A stretch of DNA of 29,701 bases from Gammaproteobacteria bacterium (GCA_007570905.1 RKSI01000031.1:1-29701); one strand, 5' to 3'; positions 1 to 7,735 are shown, counted from the first letter of the stretch. The notes: generated by a model not told the origin, from the letters alone. A program made the numbers and translations.

Positions 1-291
1 GTTGAAGTGAAAGTCGCCGACCAGCGGCGCGCCGATGTTCTTCGCCGCGAGGCGTTCGGCAATCCGCGGCACCGCGCGCGCCGCCTCCTCGTTGTTGACC
101 GTGATTCGCACCAGTTCCGAGCCGGCTTCGGCCAGTTCGGAAATCTGCGCGACGGTTTTCCCGACATCGGCGGTGTCGGTGCTGGTCATGGACTGCACCG
201 CGACCGGGTGCCCGCCGCCGATAACAACCCCGCCGACGCGCACCGCGACCGACAGGCGCTTTCTTGAAATCTCGCTTGGCTTTTCAGACAT
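1..291 (-). CDS. ispG: IspG, 4-hydroxy-3-methylbut-2-enyl diphosphate synthase, N-terminal part
   Basis: This is a partial gene. Its ATG is at 289-291 and the frame runs open through base 1, giving the first 97 residues. IspG is the iron-sulfur enzyme of the MEP isoprenoid pathway that reduces methylerythritol cyclodiphosphate to HMBPP in the cytosol. Recognition rests on the N-terminal TIM-barrel signature: a VGGVVIGGGHPVAVQSMT stretch (residues 20-37), then TDTADV, then GSELVRITVNNEEAA, ending in the PLVGDFHFN strand. The iron-sulfur cysteines lie in the missing C-terminal part. It follows the glycosyltransferase gene by 6 nt and has no clear Shine-Dalgarno. A five-codon GTG mini-ORF that overlaps the upstream stop ends just inside ispG (284-301), so translation may be coupled. 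Identity is secure; only the remainder is unseen. Confidence 0.95.
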   Translation of the reverse strand, partial: MSEKPSEISRKRLSVAVRVGGVVIGGGHPVAVQSMTSTDTADVGKTVAQISELAEAGSELVRITVNNEEAARAVPRIAERLAAKNIGAPLVGDFHFN

Positions 292-297
292 GGCTTG

Positions 298-1452
298 TCA
301 CCGGAATGAACGGAAAATCCTGTAGGGAAGTGATCTGAAAATCAGATGGCAAGGAATATAAAAAAAGAAGAGGGACGGCAGAGCCGGCAGCAAATACCGC
401 AGTCTGCGGAAGGCGGCCTTCTTGCGGGCGGATGGGGCTTGCGGCACGGCTCTCCCGGCGTGCAGTTTCATGCACAAATCGGCGTAGCGGGGAACCAGTT
501 TCTCCCACGAGAAATTTCCAACGCCGTATTCGCGTATTTGCTCGCGGTGTCGCAGCGATATTTCACGGTTGCGCGCAATCTCGGCCTCGACAAAGGCGAC
601 ATCGGTTATTTTTTCGTCCGGGATGACGCTAATCCACGGCAATTTCGTGTCCAGATTGACCGACGCGGCGGTGCTGACGACCACGCCCAGCCCGCAAACC
701 AGCGCTTCCAGAACGACCAGCGGGGCGGCGACTTCGACTTTGCTCAGAATGACCAGGCTGGCATAGTCCGACAAATGTTCGTAGAGGGTGTCGCGCGTCC
801 ACTCTCCCAGATAGTTTTCGCGCGTTCTGTCGAATTTTTTGCCGCCGTGAGACCCGACAAAATCAACGGAATCAATCGCCTGGTACAGGTGCTGCCTTTT
901 GTTGTTGTCAATGTTCCCCAGATAGATGCTGCGGTTTTCGTGCAACGGTGCTCCGCGGAATTTGAATTTGCGGTGGTCGGTGCCGTTCGGCGTGACAAAG
1001 ACCTCGGCGGGATTGCATCCGAGATCAAGAAACATCTTTCTCTGGGCCGCAGACATGGCAAAAACAATCAGGCCGTCTTGCGGATATTGGATGAGATATT
1101 TGTGCAAAGAAAGAAAAGTGCCCAGCTTGTATATCCTGTACCCGGAATGGCTGCTGAAAATCTTTACCGGAACGCGGATTTTGTTCAGAACATCGGCCAG
1201 GTCATGCTGGTGCAGGTGCACGACATCGGGCCGGCGCCGCTTGATTGTGTCAATAACCTCGCCCCGGTCATCTGTGTTGATGATGACCACCTTGTGCCCG
1301 AGTTTCTCAAGCCAGGTTTTATAGTCCCACAGGATGGTTTCCACTGCGCCCCAGCCTTTGGGCGGTATGGATATCGCCGCGCAAGCCTGTCCAATCAATG
1401 CCCAGGTGAGGGATTGCCGCGGCGGGTTATTTGGGGTATTGGTGTCAGACAT
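298..1452 (-). CDS. GT4-like glycosyltransferase with C-terminal membrane segment
   Basis: A 384-residue glycosyltransferase of the GT-B fold, probably transferring a sugar from a nucleotide-sugar donor to a surface polysaccharide or lipid acceptor (inferred). The N-terminal half has the Gly-rich opening SIPPKGWGAVE (about 28-38) and the DVVHLHQHD strand. The C-terminal half has SIYLGNIDNNKRQ and the donor-binding E-x7-E region SKVEVAAPLVVLEAL, typical of GT4. Residues about 353-372 are strongly hydrophobic and Phe-rich (LPSLFFFYIPCHLIF), which suggests membrane attachment at the C-terminus. The gene is visibly less GC-rich than its neighbours and contains one of the few AGCT tetramers, which hints at acquisition by transfer. 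It lies upstream of ispG in the same direction. Acceptor and sugar cannot be told from sequence. Confidence 0.85.
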   Translation of the reverse strand: MSDTNTPNNPPRQSLTWALIGQACAAISIPPKGWGAVETILWDYKTWLEKLGHKVVIINTDDRGEVIDTIKRRRPDVVHLHQHDLADVLNKIRVPVKIFSSHSGYRIYKLGTFLSLHKYLIQYPQDGLIVFAMSAAQRKMFLDLGCNPAEVFVTPNGTDHRKFKFRGAPLHENRSIYLGNIDNNKRQHLYQAIDSVDFVGSHGGKKFDRTRENYLGEWTRDTLYEHLSDYASLVILSKVEVAAPLVVLEALVCGLGVVVSTAASVNLDTKLPWISVIPDEKITDVAFVEAEIARNREISLRHREQIREYGVGNFSWEKLVPRYADLCMKLHAGRAVPQAPSARKKAAFRRLRYLLPALPSLFFFYIPCHLIFRSLPYRIFRSFR

Positions 1453-1466
1453 GCTGTTTGGCCGTT

Positions 1467-1472
1467 ATTATA
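1467..1472 (-). promoter_or_regulatory. Candidate -10 box (TATAAT) for the glycosyltransferase gene
   Basis: A perfect TATAAT lies on the minus strand 14 nt upstream of the glycosyltransferase ATG. It would place the transcript start about 7 nt before the start codon. No good -35 is seen at 16-18 nt. The box sits in a short AT-rich patch inside the 172-nt divergent gap (1453-1624), which otherwise holds only weak promoter-like sequence. Confidence 0.35.
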
Positions 1473-1624
1473 ATGCAAGCCCGGCATTTTCGGCGGGGGG
1501 TTATACTATGCCGGAGCGGGCGTGTCGGGCAACTTGCCTGTTTTGGCGGCTGGCCGCATTGCTGTTGCAAGCGGGCGGCGCGGAAGGTTCGCCGTCAACG
1601 GGATGAATGACAGGAGAAAACGGG

Positions 1625-2818
1625 ATGCTGCAAACGGATAAACACTTGAAGATCGGGACACAAAACCGGACTGCGCGGGGCGGTGGCCGTGAACACGCCG
1701 GCGGCCCCGCGCGCGCCGCGCGCCGGCGGCGCGGGCGCCCGCTTGCCGCGCTGCCCGCGGCACTGGCCGCGGCGCTGGCGGCGGCGCCCATCGCGGCGCA
1801 GGACGCGCTGACGGTGGTGTCGTGGGGCGGCGCATACAGTTACAGCCAGATCAAGGCGTATCACGAGCCGTTCACGGCGCAGACCGGCATCCGCATTCAC
1901 GCCGAGGACTACAACGGCGGGCTGGCCGAGGTGCAGGTGCAGGTGCAGTCGGGCAACATCACCTGGGATGTCGTGGACATGACACTGGCGGATGTGGTGC
2001 GCGGCTGCGACGAGGGCCTGCTCGAGTCGGTGGATATCGCGTCGTTCCCACCCGCGCCGGACGGCACCCCCGCCGAGAAGGATTTTCTGCCCGAGATGCT
2101 GCATTCGGAATGCGGCGTGCCGTTGATTGTCTGGTCCACAATCTTCGCCTACGACGAAAGCCGCTTCCCCGGCGCCAAGCCCGCCGGCCTGAAGGATTTC
2201 TTTGACCTTGAAAAATTCCCCGGCAAGCGCGCCCTCAGAAAGTCGCCGCGCTCGACCCTTGAGTTCGCGCTGATGGCCGACGGCGTGCCGCTCGACAAGA
2301 TTTATCAAACGCTGTCCACCGACGAGGGCCTGCAACGCGCGTTCGCCAAACTCGACACCATCAAGGAGCATGTGGTCTGGTGGAAAGCCGGCTCGCAGCC
2401 GCCGCTGATGCTGGCCGACGGCGAGGTGGTGATGGCGACCTCGTACAACGGGCGCATTTTCAACGCCTGGAACAAGGAGAAAAAGCCGTTCAGAATCGTG
2501 TGGGACGGGCAAATCTGGTCCAAGAACTACTATGCCATCGTCAAGGGCACGCCGCGCCGCGAGCAGGCGCTTGAATATGTCCGGTTTGCGAGCGACACGC
2601 AGCGCCTCGCCGACCAGGCGCGCTACATTTCCTACGGCCCGGCGCGGCATTCGGCGATGGCGATGATCTCGACCCACGCCGAGACCGGCGCCGACATGGC
2701 GCCGCATATGCCGACCACGCCGGAACATTTTCGGCATGTGCTGGAAAGGGACTTTGAGTGGTGGGCCGACTACGGCGACGAGATGACCGAACGCTTCAGC
2801 ACCTGGCTGGCGCGCTGA
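1625..2818 (+). CDS. Extracellular solute-binding protein, PotD/PotF type
   Basis: Periplasmic substrate-binding component of an ABC importer of the polyamine family (COG0687 type), 397 residues from this start. ATG 1625 is chosen because AGGAG at 1612-1616 sits 8 nt before it; an in-frame ATG at 1607 would place that site inside the gene. The N-terminus is long and Arg-rich (ARRRRGRP) before a hydrophobic Ala/Leu segment ending near PIAAQDA, a plausible export signal. The mature protein opens with LTVVSWGGAYSYSQ, the typical first strand of this family, followed by WDVVDMTLADV and the interdomain WWKAGSQPPLMLADGEVVM region. It heads an operon with an ATPase and two permeases. The substrate may be a polyamine, but relatives bind other small cations and amines, so specificity is open. 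Confidence 0.9.
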   Translation: MLQTDKHLKIGTQNRTARGGGREHAGGPARAARRRRGRPLAALPAALAAALAAAPIAAQDALTVVSWGGAYSYSQIKAYHEPFTAQTGIRIHAEDYNGGLAEVQVQVQSGNITWDVVDMTLADVVRGCDEGLLESVDIASFPPAPDGTPAEKDFLPEMLHSECGVPLIVWSTIFAYDESRFPGAKPAGLKDFFDLEKFPGKRALRKSPRSTLEFALMADGVPLDKIYQTLSTDEGLQRAFAKLDTIKEHVVWWKAGSQPPLMLADGEVVMATSYNGRIFNAWNKEKKPFRIVWDGQIWSKNYYAIVKGTPRREQALEYVRFASDTQRLADQARYISYGPARHSAMAMISTHAETGADMAPHMPTTPEHFRHVLERDFEWWADYGDEMTERFSTWLAR

Positions 2819-2899
2819 CGCGCGCCGCCGGGCGCGCGCCTGCGATGAAAACCGGCGCCGCGCGCCGCCGCGACGCACCAACCACACGGGAGTCTGCCG

Positions 2900-3301
2900 A
2901 TGTCAAACGATGAAATCCACAACCGCGTGGCGGCGCTTGAACGCCACCTGCGCAACATGAGGATGGCGGTGATTGTCGTCGTCGCCTTTTTTCTCTATGA
3001 GTCGCTGATGCCGCCGGAATTGCGCCCGGGGCGGCAGGAGAAAATCGAGGACAGCGTCAAGACCAGGGAACTGGTGCTGATGAACGAATCCGGCGACGCG
3101 CGCGCGCGCCTCGATGTGACCGACGCCGGCGGCGCCCGGCTGGTGCTGCGCGACGGCGCCGGCAACCGCGTTCGTGTCGGCGCCGACGCGCTGGCCGTCG
3201 GCGTCCGCGACGGCGCCGATGTGGTCGAGCGGATGCGCGTCGGCGCGGGCGCCATAGAGGCCTACGACCGCGCCGGCAATGTCGTCGGGCGGCTGCCGTG
3301 A
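2900..3301 (+). CDS. Small membrane-anchored protein of unknown function in the transport operon
   Basis: 133 residues, not recognised as a named family. GGGAG at 2886-2890 lies 9 nt before the ATG. Residues about 21-38 (RMAVIVVVAFFLYESLMP) form one membrane segment after a short, charged, probably cytoplasmic start. The remainder is polar, rich in Asp, Gly, Arg and Val, and built from loose repeats of the form D-x-x-G-x-x-R-x-R (ESGDARARLDV, GAGNRVRVGA, RAGNVVGRLP), suggesting a small beta-rich domain, probably periplasmic. It sits between the binding protein and the ATPase, 23 nt before the ATPase, so it is probably co-transcribed and may be an accessory of the transporter (inference). The good ribosome site and GC-rich codon use support a real gene. 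Confidence 0.75.
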   Translation: MSNDEIHNRVAALERHLRNMRMAVIVVVAFFLYESLMPPELRPGRQEKIEDSVKTRELVLMNESGDARARLDVTDAGGARLVLRDGAGNRVRVGADALAVGVRDGADVVERMRVGAGAIEAYDRAGNVVGRLP

Positions 3302-3324
3302 GCGCCGCCCGGGCGGTTGGCTGA
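3298..3324 (+). other. Eight-codon mini-ORF bridging to the ATPase gene
   Basis: A GTG overlaps the stop of the upstream gene (GTGA at 3298-3301) and opens an 8-codon frame, MSAARAVG, whose TGA at 3322-3324 directly abuts the ATPase ATG at 3325. It fills the gap exactly. Translation is not shown; this could be chance in GC-rich DNA, but it repeats a layout seen at other junctions here. Confidence 0.35.
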
Positions 3325-4425
3325 ATGGCGCCGGTCTGCGTCAGTTTCCGCAAGGTTTCCAAGAACTACGACCAGCAGTCGTGGGTCGTGGACAGCCTCA
3401 ACCTCGATGTGCGCGAGGGCGAGTTTGTGACGCTGCTGGGGCCGTCGGGTTCGGGCAAGACGACCTGCTTGATGATGCTGGCGGGTTTTGAGGAGGTCAC
3501 CAGCGGCGAAATCCTGATACGCGGCGAGCGCGTCAACGACATTCCGCCGCACAAGCGCGGCCTCGGCCTGGTGTTCCAGAATTACGCGCTGTTTCCGCAT
3601 ATGACGGTGGCCGGCAACCTGGCGTTTCCGCTGCAGGTGCGCGGCATGGACAAGGCCGAAATCCGCGCGCGCGTGGACGAGGCGCTGGAGATGGTGCATT
3701 TGTCCGGCCTCGGCGCGCGGCTTCCGGCGCAGTTGTCGGGCGGGCAGCAGCAGCGGGTGGCGCTGGCGCGCGCGCTGATTTTTCATCCGACGCTGGTGCT
3801 GATGGACGAGCCGCTGGGCGCGCTCGACAAGCAGTTGCGCGAATATATGCAATACGAGATCAAGCGCCTGCACGAGCAACTCGGCCTGACGGTGATTTAT
3901 GTGACGCACGACCAGGGCGAGGCGCTGACGCTGTCGAGCAGGGTGGCGGTGTTCAACGAGGGCAGAATCCAGCAGATTGACGCGCCCGACATGATTTATG
4001 AATACCCGGCCAATGCGTTCACCGCCGGTTTCATCGGCGAGAACAACCTGCTGCAAGGCGAGTTGCTGGAGACAGACGGCGACACCTGCGCGGTCGGCGC
4101 CGGCGGCGGGCGCCTGCGCGGAACGCCGGTCGGCGTCGCCGGCGGCGGCGAGGTGCTGCTGGCGGTGCGACCGGAGCGGGTGCTGATCAACCCGGACGGC
4201 GACTGCGCCAACGCCCTCGACGGGCGCGTCGGCGACCTCGTCTATCTCGGCGATTACATGCGCGCCGTCGTTGAACTCGGCGGCGGCGGCGAACTGATCG
4301 CCAAATACCCGAACGACCGCGGCAAGCGCGACATCAAGGCCGGGCAACCGGTCAAGGTGGGCTGGCACGCGGAAGACTGCCGCGTGTTTCCGGCGCCGCC
4401 GCGCACCGGCGGCAAGGGAGCATGA
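3325..4425 (+). CDS. potA: ABC transporter ATP-binding protein, PotA type
   Basis: Cytoplasmic ATPase that powers the importer, 366 residues, the usual length for PotA with its C-terminal regulatory domain. Visible motifs in order are Walker A GPSGSGKTT (39-47), Q-loop VFQNYALFP (83-91), signature LSGGQQQR (137-144), Walker B LVLMDEP (157-163) with D-loop GALD, and the H-loop His195 in THDQGEA. After residue about 240 comes a TOBE-like part (GEVLLAVRPERVLI, then DGRVGDLVYLGDYMRAVVEL). It is flanked by the matching permeases and binding protein. The start has no strong Shine-Dalgarno but is abutted by the stop of a mini-ORF, consistent with coupled translation. Polyamine specificity is inherited from the family name and is not proven. 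Confidence 0.93.
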   Translation: MAPVCVSFRKVSKNYDQQSWVVDSLNLDVREGEFVTLLGPSGSGKTTCLMMLAGFEEVTSGEILIRGERVNDIPPHKRGLGLVFQNYALFPHMTVAGNLAFPLQVRGMDKAEIRARVDEALEMVHLSGLGARLPAQLSGGQQQRVALARALIFHPTLVLMDEPLGALDKQLREYMQYEIKRLHEQLGLTVIYVTHDQGEALTLSSRVAVFNEGRIQQIDAPDMIYEYPANAFTAGFIGENNLLQGELLETDGDTCAVGAGGGRLRGTPVGVAGGGEVLLAVRPERVLINPDGDCANALDGRVGDLVYLGDYMRAVVELGGGGELIAKYPNDRGKRDIKAGQPVKVGWHAEDCRVFPAPPRTGGKGA

Positions 4426-4478
4426 CGGGCCTGCGGCGCAACCGGCGAACGCCGAAGCGCGCGGCGCGCACAACATGA
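4422..4478 (+). other. 18-codon basic mini-ORF linking potA to the first permease gene
   Basis: The ATG at 4422 overlaps the potA stop (ATGA) and opens a frame coding MTGLRRNRRTPKRAARTT. Its TGA at 4476-4478 overlaps the permease ATG at 4475 (again ATGA). It spans the whole 49-nt gap. Seven of its 18 residues are Arg or Lys. It could relay ribosomes from potA to the permease gene, which lacks a clear Shine-Dalgarno. Expression is inferred only. Confidence 0.4.
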
Positions 4479-5815
4479 ACGGCAACGGCAAACCGGCGTT
4501 TGACGCCGGGCAAATCGCCGGGCTGGACGCCGCCTTTGCCATTGTGCGCGCCGTCGGCGTGCCCGAAGACAAAATCGAGGACGCCGACCGCCGCCAGCAC
4601 CTGGTGCGCGGCGTCGCCGCCGGCCTGCACCGCTCGCGCGCCTTTCTGCTGGTCGCGCCGCTGCTGCTTTTCCTGGCCGTCACCTATCTGGTTCCTATCG
4701 GCGGCATCCTGTTTCGCAGCGTGGACGACTCGGCGCTTCAGACCTGGATGCCGAAGACCGCGGCGGCGTTCGCGCAGTGGGACGGCGCCGGCCTGCCCGA
4801 CGAGGACACGCTGGCGGTTTTCGCCGCCGAACTCGGGCAGGCGCGCAAAGAGCGCACGATAGGCCGCGTCGCCAACCATCTCAATTACAGGATGAGCGGC
4901 ATGCGCAGTTTGTTCAACAAGACCGGGCGTCGCCTCGCCGCAGGCGGCGGGCCGGACGCCGCCGGCAACTGGCGCGAATGGCTGGCGCAACTCGACCCGC
5001 GCTGGGGCCGGCGGCAGGTGTGGACGATCATCAAGGCGGCTTCGGGCCGCTACACACAGGTCAACTACCTGGCGGCGCTCGACCTGCGGCGCGGCGACGA
5101 CGGCGGCGTCGCGCGCCAGCCGGAAGGCAAGCGCATTTATGTAAAAATTTTCCTGCGCACGCTGTGGGTCAGCCTCGCGGTGACGCTGTTTTGCCTGCTG
5201 CTGGGGTTTCCGGTCGCCCACCTGATGGCGGGGCTGCCGCCGCGCATCAGCAACTGGCTGATGATCATGGTGCTGCTGCCGTTCTGGACATCGCTGCTGG
5301 TCAGGACGACCAGCTGGATCGCGCTGCTGCAATCCAACGGCGTCATCAACGGCACGCTGGTGTGGCTCGGCCTGATTGGCGACGACGAGCGCATCCAGAT
5401 GGTGTTCAACCTGACCGGCACGGTGGTGGCGATGATATATGTGCTGCTGCCGTTCATGGTGCTGCCGCTGTACAGCGTGATGCGCGGCATTCCGCGCTCG
5501 CTGACGCGCGTCGCCGTGTCGCTCGGCGCGACGCCGCTGACGGCGTTTGCGCGGGTCTATCTGCCGCAGACGCTGGTCGGCGTCGGCGCCGGCAGTTTGC
5601 TGGTGTTCATGCTGGCGGTCGGCTATTACATCACGCCGGCGCTGGTCGGCGGGCAGAGCGGGCAGTTGATCAGCAACTTCATCTTTTATCATATCAAGGT
5701 GTCGCTGAACTGGGGGTTTGCGTCGGCGCTCGGCGTGATTTTGCTGGCCGCGGTGCTGCTGGTTTACTGGGTGTACCACAAACTGGTCGGCATCGAGAAG
5801 ATGCGGGTGGCGTGA
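4475..5815 (+). CDS. potB: ABC transporter permease, PotB/PotH type, with long periplasmic loop
   Basis: Inner-membrane permease subunit, 446 residues, longer than the roughly 280-320 of classical PotB. The first membrane helix is at about 56-80 (AFLLVAPLLLFLAVTYLVPI). A loop of about 145 residues follows (81-225), probably periplasmic, and then five hydrophobic segments beginning at about 226. The cytoplasmic EAA-type loop that contacts the ATPase reads SLGATPLTAFARVYLPQTLVGVGAG. Long-loop permeases of this sort are known next to PotD-like binding proteins, so the insertion is probably genuine and not a frameshift. ATG 4475 is the first start codon available in frame after the potA stop. The gene overlaps the next by one base (TGATG), a sign of tight coupling between the two permeases. 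Confidence 0.9.
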   Translation: MNGNGKPAFDAGQIAGLDAAFAIVRAVGVPEDKIEDADRRQHLVRGVAAGLHRSRAFLLVAPLLLFLAVTYLVPIGGILFRSVDDSALQTWMPKTAAAFAQWDGAGLPDEDTLAVFAAELGQARKERTIGRVANHLNYRMSGMRSLFNKTGRRLAAGGGPDAAGNWREWLAQLDPRWGRRQVWTIIKAASGRYTQVNYLAALDLRRGDDGGVARQPEGKRIYVKIFLRTLWVSLAVTLFCLLLGFPVAHLMAGLPPRISNWLMIMVLLPFWTSLLVRTTSWIALLQSNGVINGTLVWLGLIGDDERIQMVFNLTGTVVAMIYVLLPFMVLPLYSVMRGIPRSLTRVAVSLGATPLTAFARVYLPQTLVGVGAGSLLVFMLAVGYYITPALVGGQSGQLISNFIFYHIKVSLNWGFASALGVILLAAVLLVYWVYHKLVGIEKMRVA

Positions 5816-6654
5816 TGGCGGCGCGCGCAAGGGCCGGTTCCGCCGCCGGGCACTGGCTGTTTCGCACCGGCTGCGGGCTGGTGTTCGCCTTTCTGATGCT
5901 GCCGCTGGCGGTCATCGTGCCGTTGTCGTTCAACGCCGAGCCGTATTTCACCTTCACCCGCGAGATGCTGACATTGCAGCCGGAGGGTTTTTCGCTGCGC
6001 TGGTACCGCGACATCGCCGACAACCCGCAGTGGCTGCTGTCGGTGAAAAACAGCCTTGTCGTCGGCTTTTTTGCGACGCTGCTGTCGGTGGCGCTCGGCA
6101 CCGCGGCGGCGGTCGGCCTCGACCGCCCGCGCTTTCCCGGCAAGACGCTGATTCTGGGCGTGCTCATCTCGCCGATAGTCGTGCCCATCATCATCTCCGC
6201 CGTCGGCATGTTCTTTTTTTACTCCAAAATCAATCTCGGGCAGACGCTGACCGGCCTGGTGCTGGCGCACACGGTGCTTGGTTCGCCGTTTGTCGTCATC
6301 ACCGTCAGCGCCGCGCTGTCGCGCCTGAACCCGGCATTGCCGCGCGCGGCGGCCAGCCTCGGCGCGCCGCCGACGCGCGCCTTCTTCAAGGTGACGGCGC
6401 CGCAAATCGCGCCGGGCATTTACGCCGGCGCGCTGTTCGCGTTTGCGACCTCGTTTGACGAGGTGGTGGTGGTGCTGTTTTTGGCGGGGTTTGAGCAGCG
6501 CACCATTCCGCGCCAGATGTGGGCCGGGCTGAACGAGCAAATCAGCCCGACGATACTGGCCGTGGCGACGCTGCTGATTCTGTTCTCGGTGCTGCTGATA
6601 GTAACCGCCGAACTGCTGCGGCGGCGTTCGGAGAAGCGCTCGCTTCAGGAGTGA
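5815..6654 (+). CDS. potC: ABC transporter permease, PotC/PotI type
   Basis: Second inner-membrane permease, 279 residues, normal length for PotC. The start is set by the TGATG overlap with the upstream permease, although the same frame stays open much further upstream inside potB. Hydrophobic segments begin with FRTGCGLVFAFLMLPLAVIVPLSF (about 16-39). The motif NAEPYFTF and the EAA loop AAASLGAPPTRAFFKVTAPQIAPG match the family, followed by FATSFDEVVVVLFLAG. With the first permease it forms the heterodimeric channel on which two PotA subunits act. It is the last gene of the operon. No convincing rho-independent terminator follows; the next feature is a tRNA on the other strand. Confidence 0.92.
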   Translation: MAARARAGSAAGHWLFRTGCGLVFAFLMLPLAVIVPLSFNAEPYFTFTREMLTLQPEGFSLRWYRDIADNPQWLLSVKNSLVVGFFATLLSVALGTAAAVGLDRPRFPGKTLILGVLISPIVVPIIISAVGMFFFYSKINLGQTLTGLVLAHTVLGSPFVVITVSAALSRLNPALPRAAASLGAPPTRAFFKVTAPQIAPGIYAGALFAFATSFDEVVVVLFLAGFEQRTIPRQMWAGLNEQISPTILAVATLLILFSVLLIVTAELLRRRSEKRSLQE

Positions 6655-6671
6655 GCGCGAACGCCTGCGAT

Positions 6672-6748
6672 TGGCGCCCCGGGCAGGGTTCGAACCTGCA
6701 ACCTTCCCCTTAGGAGGGGGACGCGCTATCCAGTTGTGCCACCGGGGC
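6672..6748 (-). tRNA. tRNA-Arg, anticodon CCU
   Basis: A full 77-nt cloverleaf can be drawn on the minus strand with the CCA end encoded. The acceptor stem pairs GCCCCGG with CCGGGGC (6742-6748 and 6676-6682), the discriminator is G, the anticodon loop is CTCCTAA with stem TCCCC/GGGGA, and the T arm is GCAGG-TTCGAAC-CCTGC. The anticodon CCU (6712-6714) reads AGG arginine codons, which are rare in the GC-rich genes here. The D stem has one A-C mismatch. Confidence 0.96.
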
Positions 6749-6760
6749 GGAGCGGGTCGT

Positions 6761-6766
6761 ACTATA
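6761..6766 (-). promoter_or_regulatory. Candidate -10 box (TATAGT) for tRNA-Arg
   Basis: TATAGT on the minus strand ends 12 nt before the mature tRNA 5' end, a normal distance for a short tRNA leader. The -35 region at 17-18 nt is poor. It lies in the only AT-rich patch between the tRNA and the hydrolase gene. Confidence 0.4.
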
Positions 6767-6796
6767 CACTACGCGCGGCGAACTTCGGATTGGAAG

Positions 6797-7735
6797 ATGT
6801 TGGCGGGAATTGTCTTTATGCTGGGCGCGGTCTTTATGCTGGGCGCGTTGCCGGCGGCGGCGCAGGGCGAAGTCGCCGGCGCACGCGAGGCGTCGCCGCG
6901 CGAGATTTCGGTGTGCACCGCGCGCTTTCCCTTCGGCCTGTTCATGGACGAGGAATCGGTGTTCCGCGGCTGGATGCGCGCCGCCGGCGACACGCGCACG
7001 CGGTGCGGGCCGGGCAGCGGCGAGGTGCGCGCGCGCGCCGTGCGGCTTCGCGCCGGCGACGGCGCCGGCCTGTCGGGCTGTTTGTTTGCCGCGCGCGGCG
7101 CGGCGCCGGCGGGCTACGCGCTGATAGCGCAGGGCAACGCCTGGACGGCGCGCGATGTGGTTGCGACCTTTCTGCCGCTGGCCGCGGACAACCCCGGCAT
7201 CCGGTTTTATGTGTATGACTTCAGGGGCTACGCCGGTTCGCAGGGCAACCCGTTCCTGCACGCGATTATAGAGGATTACAAAGACATCCTGAATCATCTG
7301 CGCCGGCAGCACGAGGGCGCCGACGCATATCTGTACGGATTCTCGTTCGGCGGCATCGTGCTGATGAACGCGCTTGACAGCGCGGCGGCGCGCGCCGGCT
7401 ACCGCAGCATCGTGATTGACTCATCGCCCGGCACGGTCAATTTCGGCCTTTACAACTGCGACGACGAATACAGCCCCGGGCGGCGGCTGGACAACTCCGG
7501 CGCGTGCCGCAATGTCGCCTTTCTGCGCTCGCCGGGCGATTATGTGGTGCCGCTGGCGCGCACGCAGCCGCTGTGGGACGCGGTCGGGCGCTGCGGCGGC
7601 AGGCGTCTTGAGTATTCGGCCAGGCGCTGCCCCGGCGCGAGGGGCGAGTTTAACCACCCGTTTCAGGGCGAGGGCGCGGCGCTGGCGAAGTGCCGCCTCG
7701 CCCGCATCGGTTCAGAGTTGTTCGGCCCGCGCTGA
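6797..7735 (+). CDS. Exported alpha/beta-hydrolase family protein
   Basis: 312 residues. An N-terminal signal peptide is evident, with a hydrophobic core MLAGIVFMLGAVFMLGALP and an AAAQ-type cleavage region, so the enzyme probably works in the periplasm or outside. The catalytic triad can be placed: the nucleophile elbow GFSFGG with Ser183, Asp248 in SPGDYVVP, and His287 in EFNHPF. The strand IRFYVYDFRGYAGSQGN before the elbow fits the oxyanion-loop region of the fold. Substrate is unknown; carboxylesterase or peptidase-like activity are both possible. ATG 6797 is used because the frame further upstream runs through the tRNA; in-frame ATGs at 6818 and 6836 inside the signal peptide are alternatives. 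The last 24 bases overlap the 3' end of queF on the other strand. Confidence 0.8.
   Translation: MLAGIVFMLGAVFMLGALPAAAQGEVAGAREASPREISVCTARFPFGLFMDEESVFRGWMRAAGDTRTRCGPGSGEVRARAVRLRAGDGAGLSGCLFAARGAAPAGYALIAQGNAWTARDVVATFLPLAADNPGIRFYVYDFRGYAGSQGNPFLHAIIEDYKDILNHLRRQHEGADAYLYGFSFGGIVLMNALDSAAARAGYRSIVIDSSPGTVNFGLYNCDDEYSPGRRLDNSGACRNVAFLRSPGDYVVPLARTQPLWDAVGRCGGRRLEYSARRCPGARGEFNHPFQGEGAALAKCRLARIGSELFGPR
6812..6847 (+). repeat. Perfect 18-bp tandem duplication inside the signal peptide
   Basis: Bases 6812-6829 and 6830-6847 are identical (GTCTTTATGCTGGGCGCG). They encode VFMLGA twice in the hydrophobic core of the hydrolase signal peptide. The perfect match suggests a recent slippage event or an unstable length polymorphism. 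Confidence 0.9.

Noticed and set aside
1502..1507. TATACT as a promoter for the binding-protein operon
   Set aside because: No -35 match at 15-19 nt, and it would leave an unexplained leader of over 100 nt. A minus-strand pair TTGCCC/TAGTAT nearby was equally weak.
4777..5814. The potC frame is open for 346 codons upstream of its start, suggesting a fusion
   Set aside because: The upstream part is an Ala/Arg/Gly-rich shadow of potB. The TGATG overlap at 5813-5817 and the family start place the real beginning at 5815.
6655..6700. Rho-independent terminator for the transport operon or the tRNA
   Set aside because: Short hairpins can be drawn (GAAGC/GCTTC around 6630-6650) but none is followed by a T-run on the relevant strand.
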